This document shows, piece by piece, positions 32,317 to 40,137 of a DNA stretch of 40,137 bases (position 1 is the first letter of the stretch; each line of letters starts with the position of its first letter). Location: contig JAHDEE010000029.1 in assembly GCA_020629005.1 (NCBI GenBank), positions 1 through 40,137 on the forward strand, written 5' to 3'. This DNA is from Chitinophagales bacterium. GTDB lineage: Bacteria > Bacteroidota > Bacteroidia > Chitinophagales > UBA2359. The notes beneath the pieces are model-generated. The model was not told the DNA's origin and searched no databases. It saw only the letters and a program-made list of their open reading frames with translations. The position numbers and the translations under genes were made by a program.

Positions 32317-34251
32317 ATGAAGATAGACCTCAAAGAATTGGCCCTTCGGGAGAACGAACGAGTGGAGTGGAAGAAATCCGGAGATGACAAAGATGTTGCC
32401 AAGGGTATAGTCAAAACGCTCTCAGCTTTTGCAAATGATATTGCTAATGTAGGGGGAGGATACGTTGTATGTGGAGCTGAGGAAGGCGTAGATCAGTTTG
32501 GATTTCCTACAGTTAACTATTTAGGATTGGAACCTGAAAAAATTAAGAGAATTTCAAATACAGTAACATCTCTTTGCCTTAAGCATGTGCGCCCCTCCAT
32601 AAATCCAATGATTACTGAGCTGGCAAACCCAACTGACCCCAGTACAAAGGTTTTGATTTTTACCCAATACCGAACACCGGACGCGCATGCATACAGTGAT
32701 GGAGAAAAGACTGCTCATTATGTAAGAATTGGAAATTCTACCAGAGAGGCCAGTAATGGAGTGTTGAGGCAATTGCTCATAAAGAAACAAGAATTAGAAT
32801 ACTTTGATGAAAGAATTTGCCAGAAAGCGACGGAATCAGACTTGGATATTCCGCTGTTTCGAGATTATATGAAGGAGATGGGGCTATGGGATTCCAACAA
32901 AGGCATCGAAGCGTACTTCTCCGATAGAGAACAGATTGCGCAATTTATCCCACCGCTGTTCGAAACGGTAAAATTGGAAGGAATCCTGAAACCGAAGAAC
33001 TTTTCGGTCTTGATTTTTGGTAAGAAAGGTAGTATCAGTCGGCTTTTTCCACACGCCTTCATCAACATCTCTTTTTATAATGGAATGGACAGAAGCGAGC
33101 CAACTGCGGAGAGACATCGTCTTGTGGGAACGCTTATCGAACAAGCTCGCAAGGCCATTAGCATTCTGGAGTCAGAAGCTTATGAGTCTTTTGATAAGCT
33201 TCGCGATAAACCAAATCAAGTCAAGTATCCTCATAGGGCAATACAGGAAGCAGTAATCAATGCAATAGTTCATAGAGATTACCAAGTGCCAGAACCCATT
33301 AGAATTACTGTCTTCAGTGACAGGATTGAAATTGTTTCTCCCGGGCCATTGCATTGGGCAGTTGATCAGAGGAAATTTCTTGAAGGCAAAGTCGGGGCGA
33401 GATGGAGGAACAGGAGTTTTGCGTATCTCTTCAACAAGATTCAACTTGCTCAGGGAGAGGGTCAAGGAATCCCGACGATCTTAAGGACGATGAGAGAACA
33501 AGGGTCGCCAAATCCAATTTTTGAACTAGGGGTGGAAAGTGTAGTGTGTACTTTGCCTGCACATCCGAGACATCAGTCGAAAGAACAGCTGCAAAATATA
33601 GAAGAGCATATCATTTTTGGTGAACTTGAAAAGGCACAAGCTAGACTAGAAGCGATTCTGGAGAAAGATCCGTACAATTCACGAGCCCTGGACTTGCTGG
33701 TAGAAATTTCACGTCGAACAGGCGAACCGGAAATTTTACTTTCGTACTTAAAAACGAAACAGCTAAATCTTGAGTTGGTGGATCCAAATACCTTGGTGAA
33801 TATGGCAGCAATTCTTTTGAGCAATAGTGACAAGGGGGAAATGAAACAATTGTCTGAGCAAGCAATCAAAATAGCTATGGGTGGTAATTTGCGACAGGGA
33901 CAAATTTTGAAGACAGCGGCCAGTTTGCAACAATTAGAAATGCAACATGATGCTCAAAGATTTCTCGCGACTGCCGCTACGCGATTCCCAAATCTCACAA
34001 ACCTTGCAGAATTCCAGGAAATGCAGTCAGATCTAAAATTATATTTGGCAATGCTATGCATACAAAGTCTTCAGGATCCGACTAGCTCTGACCAGATCAA
34101 GGATGCTGCCAGGAGCAAACTTAAAGAGCTAACTAAGGAGGCTCGGCAACACCTCACTTTAGCAATGGCAAATGCTAAGGAATCTGATGCACTGAATGAT
34201 TATCAGCAAAAATTGTTGCAAATTGATCAATTAATAGAGCGTTGGGCATAA
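32317..34251 (+). CDS. AlbA_2 (Schlafen-type) ATP-binding protein with C-terminal helical repeats
   Basis: A 644-aa protein from the ATG at 32317; the open frame continues upstream to a GTG at 32173, but that would cover the palindrome. Residues ~10-130 are an AlbA_2/Schlafen domain (LALRENERVEWKKSGDDKDV, LSAFANDIANVGGGYVVCGA). Residues ~285-400 are a HATPase_c_4-type ATP-binding region (YPHRAIQEAVINAIVHRDYQ, VFSDRIEIVSPG, GEGQGIPTILRTM). The remainder (~430-640) is TPR-like helix pairs (AQARLEAILEKDPYNSRAL). Proteins of this type are proposed regulators or DNA-binding proteins and some are linked to defence. The C-terminal repeat fusion is uncommon. It lies between an operator-like palindrome and MITE copy D. 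Confidence 0.82.
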   Translation: MKIDLKELALRENERVEWKKSGDDKDVAKGIVKTLSAFANDIANVGGGYVVCGAEEGVDQFGFPTVNYLGLEPEKIKRISNTVTSLCLKHVRPSINPMITELANPTDPSTKVLIFTQYRTPDAHAYSDGEKTAHYVRIGNSTREASNGVLRQLLIKKQELEYFDERICQKATESDLDIPLFRDYMKEMGLWDSNKGIEAYFSDREQIAQFIPPLFETVKLEGILKPKNFSVLIFGKKGSISRLFPHAFINISFYNGMDRSEPTAERHRLVGTLIEQARKAISILESEAYESFDKLRDKPNQVKYPHRAIQEAVINAIVHRDYQVPEPIRITVFSDRIEIVSPGPLHWAVDQRKFLEGKVGARWRNRSFAYLFNKIQLAQGEGQGIPTILRTMREQGSPNPIFELGVESVVCTLPAHPRHQSKEQLQNIEEHIIFGELEKAQARLEAILEKDPYNSRALDLLVEISRRTGEPEILLSYLKTKQLNLELVDPNTLVNMAAILLSNSDKGEMKQLSEQAIKIAMGGNLRQGQILKTAASLQQLEMQHDAQRFLATAATRFPNLTNLAEFQEMQSDLKLYLAMLCIQSLQDPTSSDQIKDAARSKLKELTKEARQHLTLAMANAKESDALNDYQQKLLQIDQLIERWA

Positions 34252-34262
34252 CGAATGAAACA

Positions 34263-34426
34263 CTAAGGGAATGGGAATCAATAAAGGTCCGATTTTTACG
34301 CCGCTAGAAGTGATTTAGACGAGGCATTTTTTGACAGCATCCTTGTTGGCTGGTGGAGAAAAATAACGAAGGATAAATCATTTCTAGCAAGTCAAAATGG
34401 ACAGTTATTGATTCTCCATCCCTAAA
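34263..34426 (+). mobile_element. MITE-like inverted-repeat element, copy D
   Basis: Fourth copy, in the same orientation as copy C, sitting 12 bp after the AlbA_2 stop codon and 58 bp before the end of the converging PKD gene. The centre is identical over GAGGCATTTTTTGACAGCAT and the following GGCTGGTGGAGAAAAATAAC. The arms are slightly diverged from each other (AAAGGTCCG left, AACTGTCC right). In this position its folded transcript could serve both converging genes as a 3' end. Confidence 0.78.
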
Positions 34427-34484
34427 TAAGCCGCATTCAAGCAAGCCAACATGGATGGCCTTTTAACTTCTTGCTCCTTCCTTC

Positions 34485-36566
34485 TCACCTAACAATCGCT
34501 ACCGTTCCCGTCTGCACCTGCCCATCAGTAGCACCCGAGACCTGAAACACGTAGCAGCCCAGTGCCCAGTTGTCTGCAGGAATAATATGCTGTGATTGCT
34601 CGCCTGACAGAAGCTGGTCAAGCACCAATTGCCCAGCTGTATTGTAAATCACAAGATGTAAATCTGAAGGATCATCCTCATTGTGTGAAACAAATAATTG
34701 GGCAGACTCAGGATGTAACATGAGTGTAATCGGTTCCTCTGTATTAGGATCGCAGGATATTTGCAGAAGCTGCGTGCTGGTATCCGTATGCGTGTTAATT
34801 GCAACAGAGACAACACTGACTTCATACACTCCGTCAGTCTCAAATTCATGAGAGACCAGGGCCCCTTCGCCCGTAGTGCCGTCACCAAAATCCCAATTAG
34901 CTGTTTCCAAAGGGCAATCACTCCTAAAACGGAACTTTCTACAATTCACAGAATCCGGTATGATCGTAAAGTCGGCCACAAATGGGCATTGTGCGGTGAT
35001 TGTCCGGGTAATGGAGTCCTTTAGTCCCGATTCACTTGTTACGATTTGCGTGACATCATAGTATCCACACTTATTGTAGATGTGAGTATCTTCAGTTACC
35101 AAATGCCCTTCACCACAACGATACAGCACCTCATCAGCGTGCAAGCTGGTATCGATATATTCAACAATGCCACAGGAGGTGATTTCATTGCGATAGTCAA
35201 AGCCTGCCACCGGAGCACAGTCTACCAGGTATGATTTTGTAATGGAAGCCACATCACCACTTGGGCTTGTAGCTTCGAGCGTGACCTCGAATTCTCCAAA
35301 TTCCACTTCATCAATGATTGGATTCTCATCTGTCCTGACCGAATTGTTGAAGGTCCACAAATAAGTCTGTCCATTCTTAGTAAGGTTCCCAAACTCAACT
35401 CTTTTGCAAGAGGTTCTGTAAATAAAGTCTGGTACAGGAATGCACTCAACATTTACTCGGCTACTGTAGCTCTGAGGATATCCTTCCAAATCATAACCGG
35501 TCAAAGTGACAAAGTAGGTGCCGAGTTCATCATAAACATGTCTAGGATGAGTCCCAGTGCCAGTGTTTCCGTCTCCAAAATCCCATTCATAATAAGTCAA
35601 AAGCTCACTTTGATTATCAAATTGTACTGCATAGCAACATTGCTTAGGAACGAAGAAGGCTGACTCTTGCCCAGCCACATCCTGAGCCACACCCTCATAC
35701 TGCACTCTGGTTATCTGCTTGCCTTCCGAGTTGGGAACCGTGTTTATGATCAGCACCGGATATCTGTTTTCTGGACTATAAAATTTGTAGGCAACCGTCG
35801 TGAAAGTACTGTCCCTTACTTCTTCACCGCTGTTCTTTGACACCCTAAAATTATGCACAGTTCGATGGGTCACTCGTAGCACCTCTTTTTCTCCACTAGG
35901 TAAAACCAGAGTTCCGTGTGCATCGGCGCTTAGACTCACTTCCATTTTGTTGGAAACAAAATATTGTGTGATTGGAGATTCTGGGTAAAAGAAGAAGGCC
36001 AACATAGATTCCTTAACTATGGTTTGTCCATAATTGATCGCAGAGGCAGCAAGATATTCACTCAGGATCATGTATTTTAAATCCTGGTCATCGTGTGACT
36101 GGGCTCCAATTGCTGAGAAAATGTTATTTCCTTCCACGCAGCCAGAATTAATGTCGTATGATTGATGACCTTTTACGCTCTCTTCTCGGTTGTGGTCCAA
36201 CAAAAAACCAAACTCTTGTAATAAGGCAACCAGATGTAAGTCTAACAATTCTCTGAGTGGAGCTACTCTTCCAATATCATCAGAACTAATACTTGCGCTG
36301 TTGGCTATGATTGTTTCAGCTGACTCAAACTGGACAAGTTCTGTGCTTTCCGGCTCTAAATGGCTAAAGTCCCACACCTGTGCTTCCTCAGATGCACTTC
36401 CAGGGTCGACTTCCGTACTTAATGCGGTATGCATCAATTGCTTAGTACTTGAATTCGGAAGATTGCTTTCGGTAATCACAGGCTGTGCAGTCAATGAGCT
36501 GCCGCAGATAAAAAGTGCTGACAGGCACATTAATCGTTTCAATAACACAGGGGAGTTAAGCAGCAT
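34485..36566 (-). CDS. Secreted PKD-domain protein with T9SS-type C-terminus
   Basis: A 693-aa protein from the ATG at 36566; the open frame has a TTG 9 bp further up. The signal peptide spans residues 1-28 (MLLNSPVLLKRLMCLSALFI, then CGSSLTAQ). Residues 30-310 are unrecognised. A PKD domain follows at about 315-375 (YYEWDFGDGNTGTGTHPRHV), then Cys-containing PKD-like repeats, and another PKD at about 550-605 (NWDFGDGTTGEGALVSHEFE). The end (about 620-693, LVIYNTAGQLVLDQLLSGEQ ... GCYVFQVSGAT) looks like a T9SS type A sorting domain. Such proteins are usually exported and attached to the cell surface. It is divergent from the metalloprotease gene, with 533 bp between them. Confidence 0.85.
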   Translation of the reverse strand: MLLNSPVLLKRLMCLSALFICGSSLTAQPVITESNLPNSSTKQLMHTALSTEVDPGSASEEAQVWDFSHLEPESTELVQFESAETIIANSASISSDDIGRVAPLRELLDLHLVALLQEFGFLLDHNREESVKGHQSYDINSGCVEGNNIFSAIGAQSHDDQDLKYMILSEYLAASAINYGQTIVKESMLAFFFYPESPITQYFVSNKMEVSLSADAHGTLVLPSGEKEVLRVTHRTVHNFRVSKNSGEEVRDSTFTTVAYKFYSPENRYPVLIINTVPNSEGKQITRVQYEGVAQDVAGQESAFFVPKQCCYAVQFDNQSELLTYYEWDFGDGNTGTGTHPRHVYDELGTYFVTLTGYDLEGYPQSYSSRVNVECIPVPDFIYRTSCKRVEFGNLTKNGQTYLWTFNNSVRTDENPIIDEVEFGEFEVTLEATSPSGDVASITKSYLVDCAPVAGFDYRNEITSCGIVEYIDTSLHADEVLYRCGEGHLVTEDTHIYNKCGYYDVTQIVTSESGLKDSITRTITAQCPFVADFTIIPDSVNCRKFRFRSDCPLETANWDFGDGTTGEGALVSHEFETDGVYEVSVVSVAINTHTDTSTQLLQISCDPNTEEPITLMLHPESAQLFVSHNEDDPSDLHLVIYNTAGQLVLDQLLSGEQSQHIIPADNWALGCYVFQVSGATDGQVQTGTVAIVR

Positions 36567-37099
36567 ATTGCACAATTTTTTCTAGTGGTGAATGGCTAAA
36601 GTAGCGAAGGCGAGGGAAAGTAGAAGGTGTTTTGGTGATCATTACTTAAGCCATGTTCCACTAAGTACCAAGGTACATTAAATTTTGCATATTTCTTTTT
36701 GTTGGGTCGCAGTTTGAGGAATAGAGTTTACTAATAAGTGAATTTTTGATCTAAATATGGAGTGTGGGCCTTTTGTGAGTCAAATTTAATATTTCGGATT
36801 TTAGTAAAAATTATGTCAAGTATGTCATTGTCGTATAGTGTGTTATGTTTTTTACGGTGTTTCTCTGTATTTTCTGTTAACGATTTTATGAAATTTTGGC
36901 ATCTGAATATTTTTCATTTTGAGATTTTTAGGGCTAATTTTCCATGAAAGTTTGGTGCTTGATGTCTGCTTCAATCGTGGTGCTCCCTGCCAGATTGTGG
37001 AGTGCGTCCATTATGCCACGCCCACGCTTGATCATTGGTTGATTTTGAAGATAACTAAATTGTGCGGATATGAATACTATAATAGCCAAAGTGTTGGAT
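36567..37099. other. AT-rich intergenic region between two surface-protein genes
   Basis: About 530 bp with no convincing gene. It is AT-rich, mostly between 36660 and 36960, with short open frames of biased composition. It separates two divergent genes and so should hold both promoters. TACCTTGG on the minus strand (36668-36675) is one mismatch from TAnnTTTG for the PKD gene. Near 37057 AAATTGTG is a poor candidate for the protease gene. Confidence 0.5.
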
Positions 37100-40000
37100 A
37101 TGCGAGTGATACGGCGTACCTGCAAGGGAAGTCTGTCTCTCCTTTTAATGATCATACTGAGCAGCATGTGGCGCTTTTCATGCCTACAGGGTCAAGTCGA
37201 TACAATGGCATGTGGATATGAAAGGGAAATGTACTATGCACTCCAGAACCCTGAATTTGAGCAGATAACTGAAGATTTGCAGGCAACAATTCGTGAAGCT
37301 TTGCAAGGCGAGATGGAGGGGTTTGCAGAATGGAGAAATGGTTGTAGTACTTTTTGTCTCCCTACCGTAGTACACATCTTTCATGAAGAAGATACTCCTA
37401 TGGGTATGTACGAGAATATCTCGGACAAGCAAATCATTGAAGTTTTGGCCGAATTTAATGCGATTCTCCAGGATTCTCCGAGCGCAGGAATGGTTTATGA
37501 GACCACGTCAGGAGTAGGTTTTGATGCTGGAAACTTTGTTGGGATTGATCCGGACATTAGACTGCATTTGAAGGAAATTGTGCGGCATTCAGTCTCAGGA
37601 GATTTTGATAACTTGCTGTTTTCGGCGTCAACTGGTTCGGACAACCTCACATCTACAAATTCTGCCAGTTTAGTAGCTACTGGTTTGTACGCTCCGGATA
37701 ATCATCTAAATATAGTTGTAAACAGACATGCAATTATAAATTCAGAGCCCGAATTCAACCCATGCGGACAAAAACCTGGTTACCGCTCAAGAGCAAGTGG
37801 CCCTGGGGCAGTGGCTGCAGCCGATAGAATTCATACGATTCACGAGAATTTTACTACGCAGAGTATTGGACACGAGCTTGGTCATTGGCTAGGGTTAGAT
37901 CATACCTATGATAACTATTGCCCCAATAGCAACTGCCTGTTGGATGGTGACCGAATTTGCGACACTTCACCACATGGTCAGATAGGTTATTGTTCAGAAA
38001 ATTCTTGCAGTACTGATGGGGATGATACTACTAACGCAGGAAACCCTTTCGTAGGCTTCGATGTTTCAGATCCCTTGGAGAATTTCCTGTCCGGTGACTA
38101 CGATTGCGGAAGCAATGCTTTTACTGCTCAACAGGCAATAGCTATGAGTACTTTATTTATGCCGGGAGCTCCTAGATCTACCTTGCCAGCCTCAAACCTT
38201 TCTGGTGGGCCTTCCGCTTTGAGACCTACCAATCCGATTGGTTGCATTCTAAGCGATTGTGGTGCTGTCGAAATGCCGAGCTACACAACTAACTGGGATG
38301 ATATGTCTTTGGATTACATTCCTTACGGTTTATCCCACTGCAATCAAGATCAGCCGCTTGTGAGCGAACCCAGCTCTGTGATACTTCCTTCTGGAGAGGC
38401 TTTTCCAATTTTTCAAATGGTGGACTACCTATCTGTGAACAATTCATCGTATTCACTTGAAGAAGTTGCTGGTCCAGCTGGGAGGGCTATAACATTGTCT
38501 CATGGCGATTGTGTTCAATGGGCCTCGACTCTCTACAATGGTGAGCAACCTTTGAGTATGGAGGGTGGCATATTGTCTTTTTCGCGCACAACACAACTTG
38601 TCAGCGCAATTGCCACTAGTGATTATCATACTGATGGCGAATTAAGCTTTGAATTTGCTCACTGTAGAAATTGGGGAATGGAGTCTGCGGAAAGTGGTGA
38701 AGATGGTGAATTCTTTTATTATAATATTGTCGAACTCGAAGTCTTGATCTCCCACGATGGTGGCTCCACATATGAAAGTCTCAAATTTTGGAATTCTACT
38801 GGCAATGAGCTGAGAAATGGTGGTGCCAATGACCCAGTTTCGGTCTTGACAACTTGCAACTCTTCTGGTCCCGGCAACGAGGATTGGTTCCCAGGACAAT
38901 GGAGTCCTCCCGTGAGCATACCCATAGGATTGCCTACGGGCTTAGCTCACAAAACTTTGATCAAAATCGAAGTCACTTTCAATGGCGGTTGTCCTCAGAA
39001 TTTGTACATAAGAAATCTTCGTTTTGACGCCTCTAAGGACTGCCCTGATATTCCTGTTGTTCAGCATTGTTTTATAGCTGAGCAAGATACCTGGACGTTC
39101 GATAATGTGCAAGATGTGTTACAGGATACATGGACCCTCTGTTCAAATTACAACCTACAATGGGATGATCCTGACGCTAGTGTAAATGATTGCATTTCCT
39201 TTCAAAATGGAGTTAGCTATACAGCCACTCCTGTTTATCCCAATTGTCTGGACAACCCGGATTGTGCCTCTGACGAAATAATAGAATTTGGGTTTTATAA
39301 CTGCACAATAGTAGATCAGGTGGTTAATTTGGAAGCTGGGGCTTGCCAGTACATCGTCACTGACAGTAATCTAGATCCTTCTTTTCCCTCTGAAGAATTT
39401 TGCCCATCGATCACCTACATTAATAACATTAATAACACCAGTTCGCTTCTCGAAGCTGAGTTTGCCCTGGGAACGACTGAAGTTACATGGAGCTATATGG
39501 ATAGTGCTGACCAAGTACTGGCGGAGTGCAGTTTTAACGTTACGGTCAACTTGAGTGATACACTGTCCTGCGAGACCTATGGAATCTCAAATGAAATTAA
39601 CATTGTAGAAGGCGAATGCTCTTTCCAGGTCCTTGACAACAGTCTTGATCCCAATGTTATATGTTCTTCAGTTGCTGTCTCTAATAGTATTAATAGCACA
39701 GGGACTCTTGAGGGCGACAGTATTGCTGCCGATATACAAGAGATAGTTTGGACATTCTACGAAGAAGGTCAACAAGTGGGTACTTGTATATTTGCGCCTT
39801 CATGGGTCGAGCCAGAATGCGATGATGGGCTATGTACAACAGAAGATACGTATGACGAAGATAGCTGCAACTGTGTCTATACGCCAATAGATCTTCAAGA
39901 ATGTGATGATGGACTATGTACAACAGAAGATACGTATGACGAAGATAGCTGTAACTGTGTCCATACGTCAATAGAACCTCCAGAATGTGATGATTTGAAT

Positions 40001-40137
40001 TGCCAGACATCAGACAGCTACAATTCGGAAACATGTGAATGTGAATATGTGTCAATAGCCATCCCAGAATGCGATGATGAATTATGTACAACAGAAGATA
40101 CGTATGACGAAGATAGCTGTAACTGTGTCCATACGTC
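37100..40137 (+). CDS. Pappalysin-like (M43) metalloprotease with HYR-like domains and Cys-rich repeats, partial
   Basis: The frame is open from 37055 to the window end, so the gene is incomplete on the right (about 1012 codons seen). I chose the ATG at 37100, which gives a signal peptide (MRVIRRTCKGSLSLLLMIIL); an ATG at 37070 is also possible. The zinc site HELGHWLGLDH (residues 258-268) is the full HExxHxxGxxH of metzincins, followed by CDTSPH as in pappalysins. The usual Met-turn, NFM.Y, reads NFLSGDY (328-334), so Leu replaces the Met. From about 765 come HYR-like domains (ALGTTEVTWSYMDSADQVLA). From residue 906 run 28-aa repeats of ECDDGLCTTEDTYDEDSCNC type. Secretion, probably by T9SS, and surface proteolysis are inferred. 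Confidence 0.85.
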   Translation, partial: MRVIRRTCKGSLSLLLMIILSSMWRFSCLQGQVDTMACGYEREMYYALQNPEFEQITEDLQATIREALQGEMEGFAEWRNGCSTFCLPTVVHIFHEEDTPMGMYENISDKQIIEVLAEFNAILQDSPSAGMVYETTSGVGFDAGNFVGIDPDIRLHLKEIVRHSVSGDFDNLLFSASTGSDNLTSTNSASLVATGLYAPDNHLNIVVNRHAIINSEPEFNPCGQKPGYRSRASGPGAVAAADRIHTIHENFTTQSIGHELGHWLGLDHTYDNYCPNSNCLLDGDRICDTSPHGQIGYCSENSCSTDGDDTTNAGNPFVGFDVSDPLENFLSGDYDCGSNAFTAQQAIAMSTLFMPGAPRSTLPASNLSGGPSALRPTNPIGCILSDCGAVEMPSYTTNWDDMSLDYIPYGLSHCNQDQPLVSEPSSVILPSGEAFPIFQMVDYLSVNNSSYSLEEVAGPAGRAITLSHGDCVQWASTLYNGEQPLSMEGGILSFSRTTQLVSAIATSDYHTDGELSFEFAHCRNWGMESAESGEDGEFFYYNIVELEVLISHDGGSTYESLKFWNSTGNELRNGGANDPVSVLTTCNSSGPGNEDWFPGQWSPPVSIPIGLPTGLAHKTLIKIEVTFNGGCPQNLYIRNLRFDASKDCPDIPVVQHCFIAEQDTWTFDNVQDVLQDTWTLCSNYNLQWDDPDASVNDCISFQNGVSYTATPVYPNCLDNPDCASDEIIEFGFYNCTIVDQVVNLEAGACQYIVTDSNLDPSFPSEEFCPSITYINNINNTSSLLEAEFALGTTEVTWSYMDSADQVLAECSFNVTVNLSDTLSCETYGISNEINIVEGECSFQVLDNSLDPNVICSSVAVSNSINSTGTLEGDSIAADIQEIVWTFYEEGQQVGTCIFAPSWVEPECDDGLCTTEDTYDEDSCNCVYTPIDLQECDDGLCTTEDTYDEDSCNCVHTSIEPPECDDLNCQTSDSYNSETCECEYVSIAIPECDDELCTTEDTYDEDSCNCVHT
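39815..40137 (+). repeat. 84-bp tandem repeat coding for Cys/Asp-rich units
   Basis: Four units begin at 39815, 39899, 39983 and 40067, with exact 84-bp (28-codon) spacing; the fourth is cut by the window end. Units 1, 2 and 4 share a nearly identical 66-bp core coding CTTEDTYDEDSCNC. Unit 3 keeps the Cys spacing but differs at most other positions (CQTSDSYNSETCEC). The repeat is similar in style to the calcium-binding-like Cys repeats found in large surface proteins of Bacteroidota. Confidence 0.9.

Noticed and set aside
36762-36947. 61-codon plus-strand frame in the AT-rich gap
   Set aside because: Composition is Phe/Leu/Ser-rich from AT-rich DNA, with no start context or homology that I can see.
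36960-37035. Possible third fragment of the GC-rich repeat (ATGCCACGCCCACGCTTG)
   Set aside because: Only one short block resembles TTTTGCCACACCCGTCCAC of copy 2; the rest does not align in order.
39690-40091. 133-codon minus-strand frame opposite the tandem repeat
   Set aside because: It is an antisense shadow of the 84-bp coding repeat; the plus strand has the protease frame with conserved Cys spacing.

Overview
This window looks like chromosomal DNA from a member of the Bacteroidota, probably from the Saprospiria/Lewinella side of the phylum. The phylum-level evidence is a SusC-like TonB-dependent receptor with a carboxypeptidase-regulatory-like N-terminus, proteins with type IX secretion (T9SS) style C-termini, a PorV/PorQ-family barrel, -7 elements of the form TAnnTTTG, and almost no Shine-Dalgarno sequences. 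The placement below phylum is an impression from protein style and was not computed.

Layout. Positions 1-1290 carry no recognisable gene: stem-loops, one copy of a short inverted-repeat element (MITE-like) and one copy of a GC-rich repeat. Positions 1291-6450 are housekeeping genes: a DUF1697 protein, pdxA and a leucyl aminopeptidase (probable minus-strand pair), rsmA and a D-2-hydroxyacid dehydrogenase. Positions 6572-15871 form a cell-surface module: a 1251-aa TonB-dependent receptor, a 1462-aa secreted protein and a PorV/PorQ-like barrel. Positions 16025-19781 hold greA, a structured 418-bp gap, a HIT-family hydrolase, ruvC, a flippase-like membrane protein and a DUF3108 protein. A second MITE copy lies next to an orphan TIR-like gene (20194-20613), followed by a small outer-membrane barrel. 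Positions 21601-26873 read as one co-oriented run: Nif3-like protein, zinc-ribbon coiled coil, TPR protein, murB and a RluA-type pseudouridine synthase, two junctions being ATGA overlaps. pth, rplY and prs follow on the minus strand, with a third MITE copy between rplY and pth. icd is divergent from prs.

The right end (30813-40137) is more accessory. It holds a second GC-rich repeat, an orphan ATP-grasp ligase, an AlbA_2/Schlafen-type ATPase fused to helical repeats and preceded by a 20-bp perfect palindrome, a fourth MITE copy, a PKD-repeat secreted protein, and the first ~1010 codons of a large pappalysin-like (M43) metalloprotease that runs off the window. The protease carries HYR-like domains and an 84-bp Cys/Asp-rich tandem repeat.

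The least explained material is the noncoding repeats: a four-copy ~165-bp family whose two arms appear to change together, a GC-rich repeat in two copies, and two ~130-nt stem-loops between greA and the HIT gene. Among genes, the surface trio, the TIR-like gene beside a MITE and the AlbA_2-TPR fusion deserve a second look. No rRNA, tRNA, CRISPR array or intact insertion sequence was recognised.
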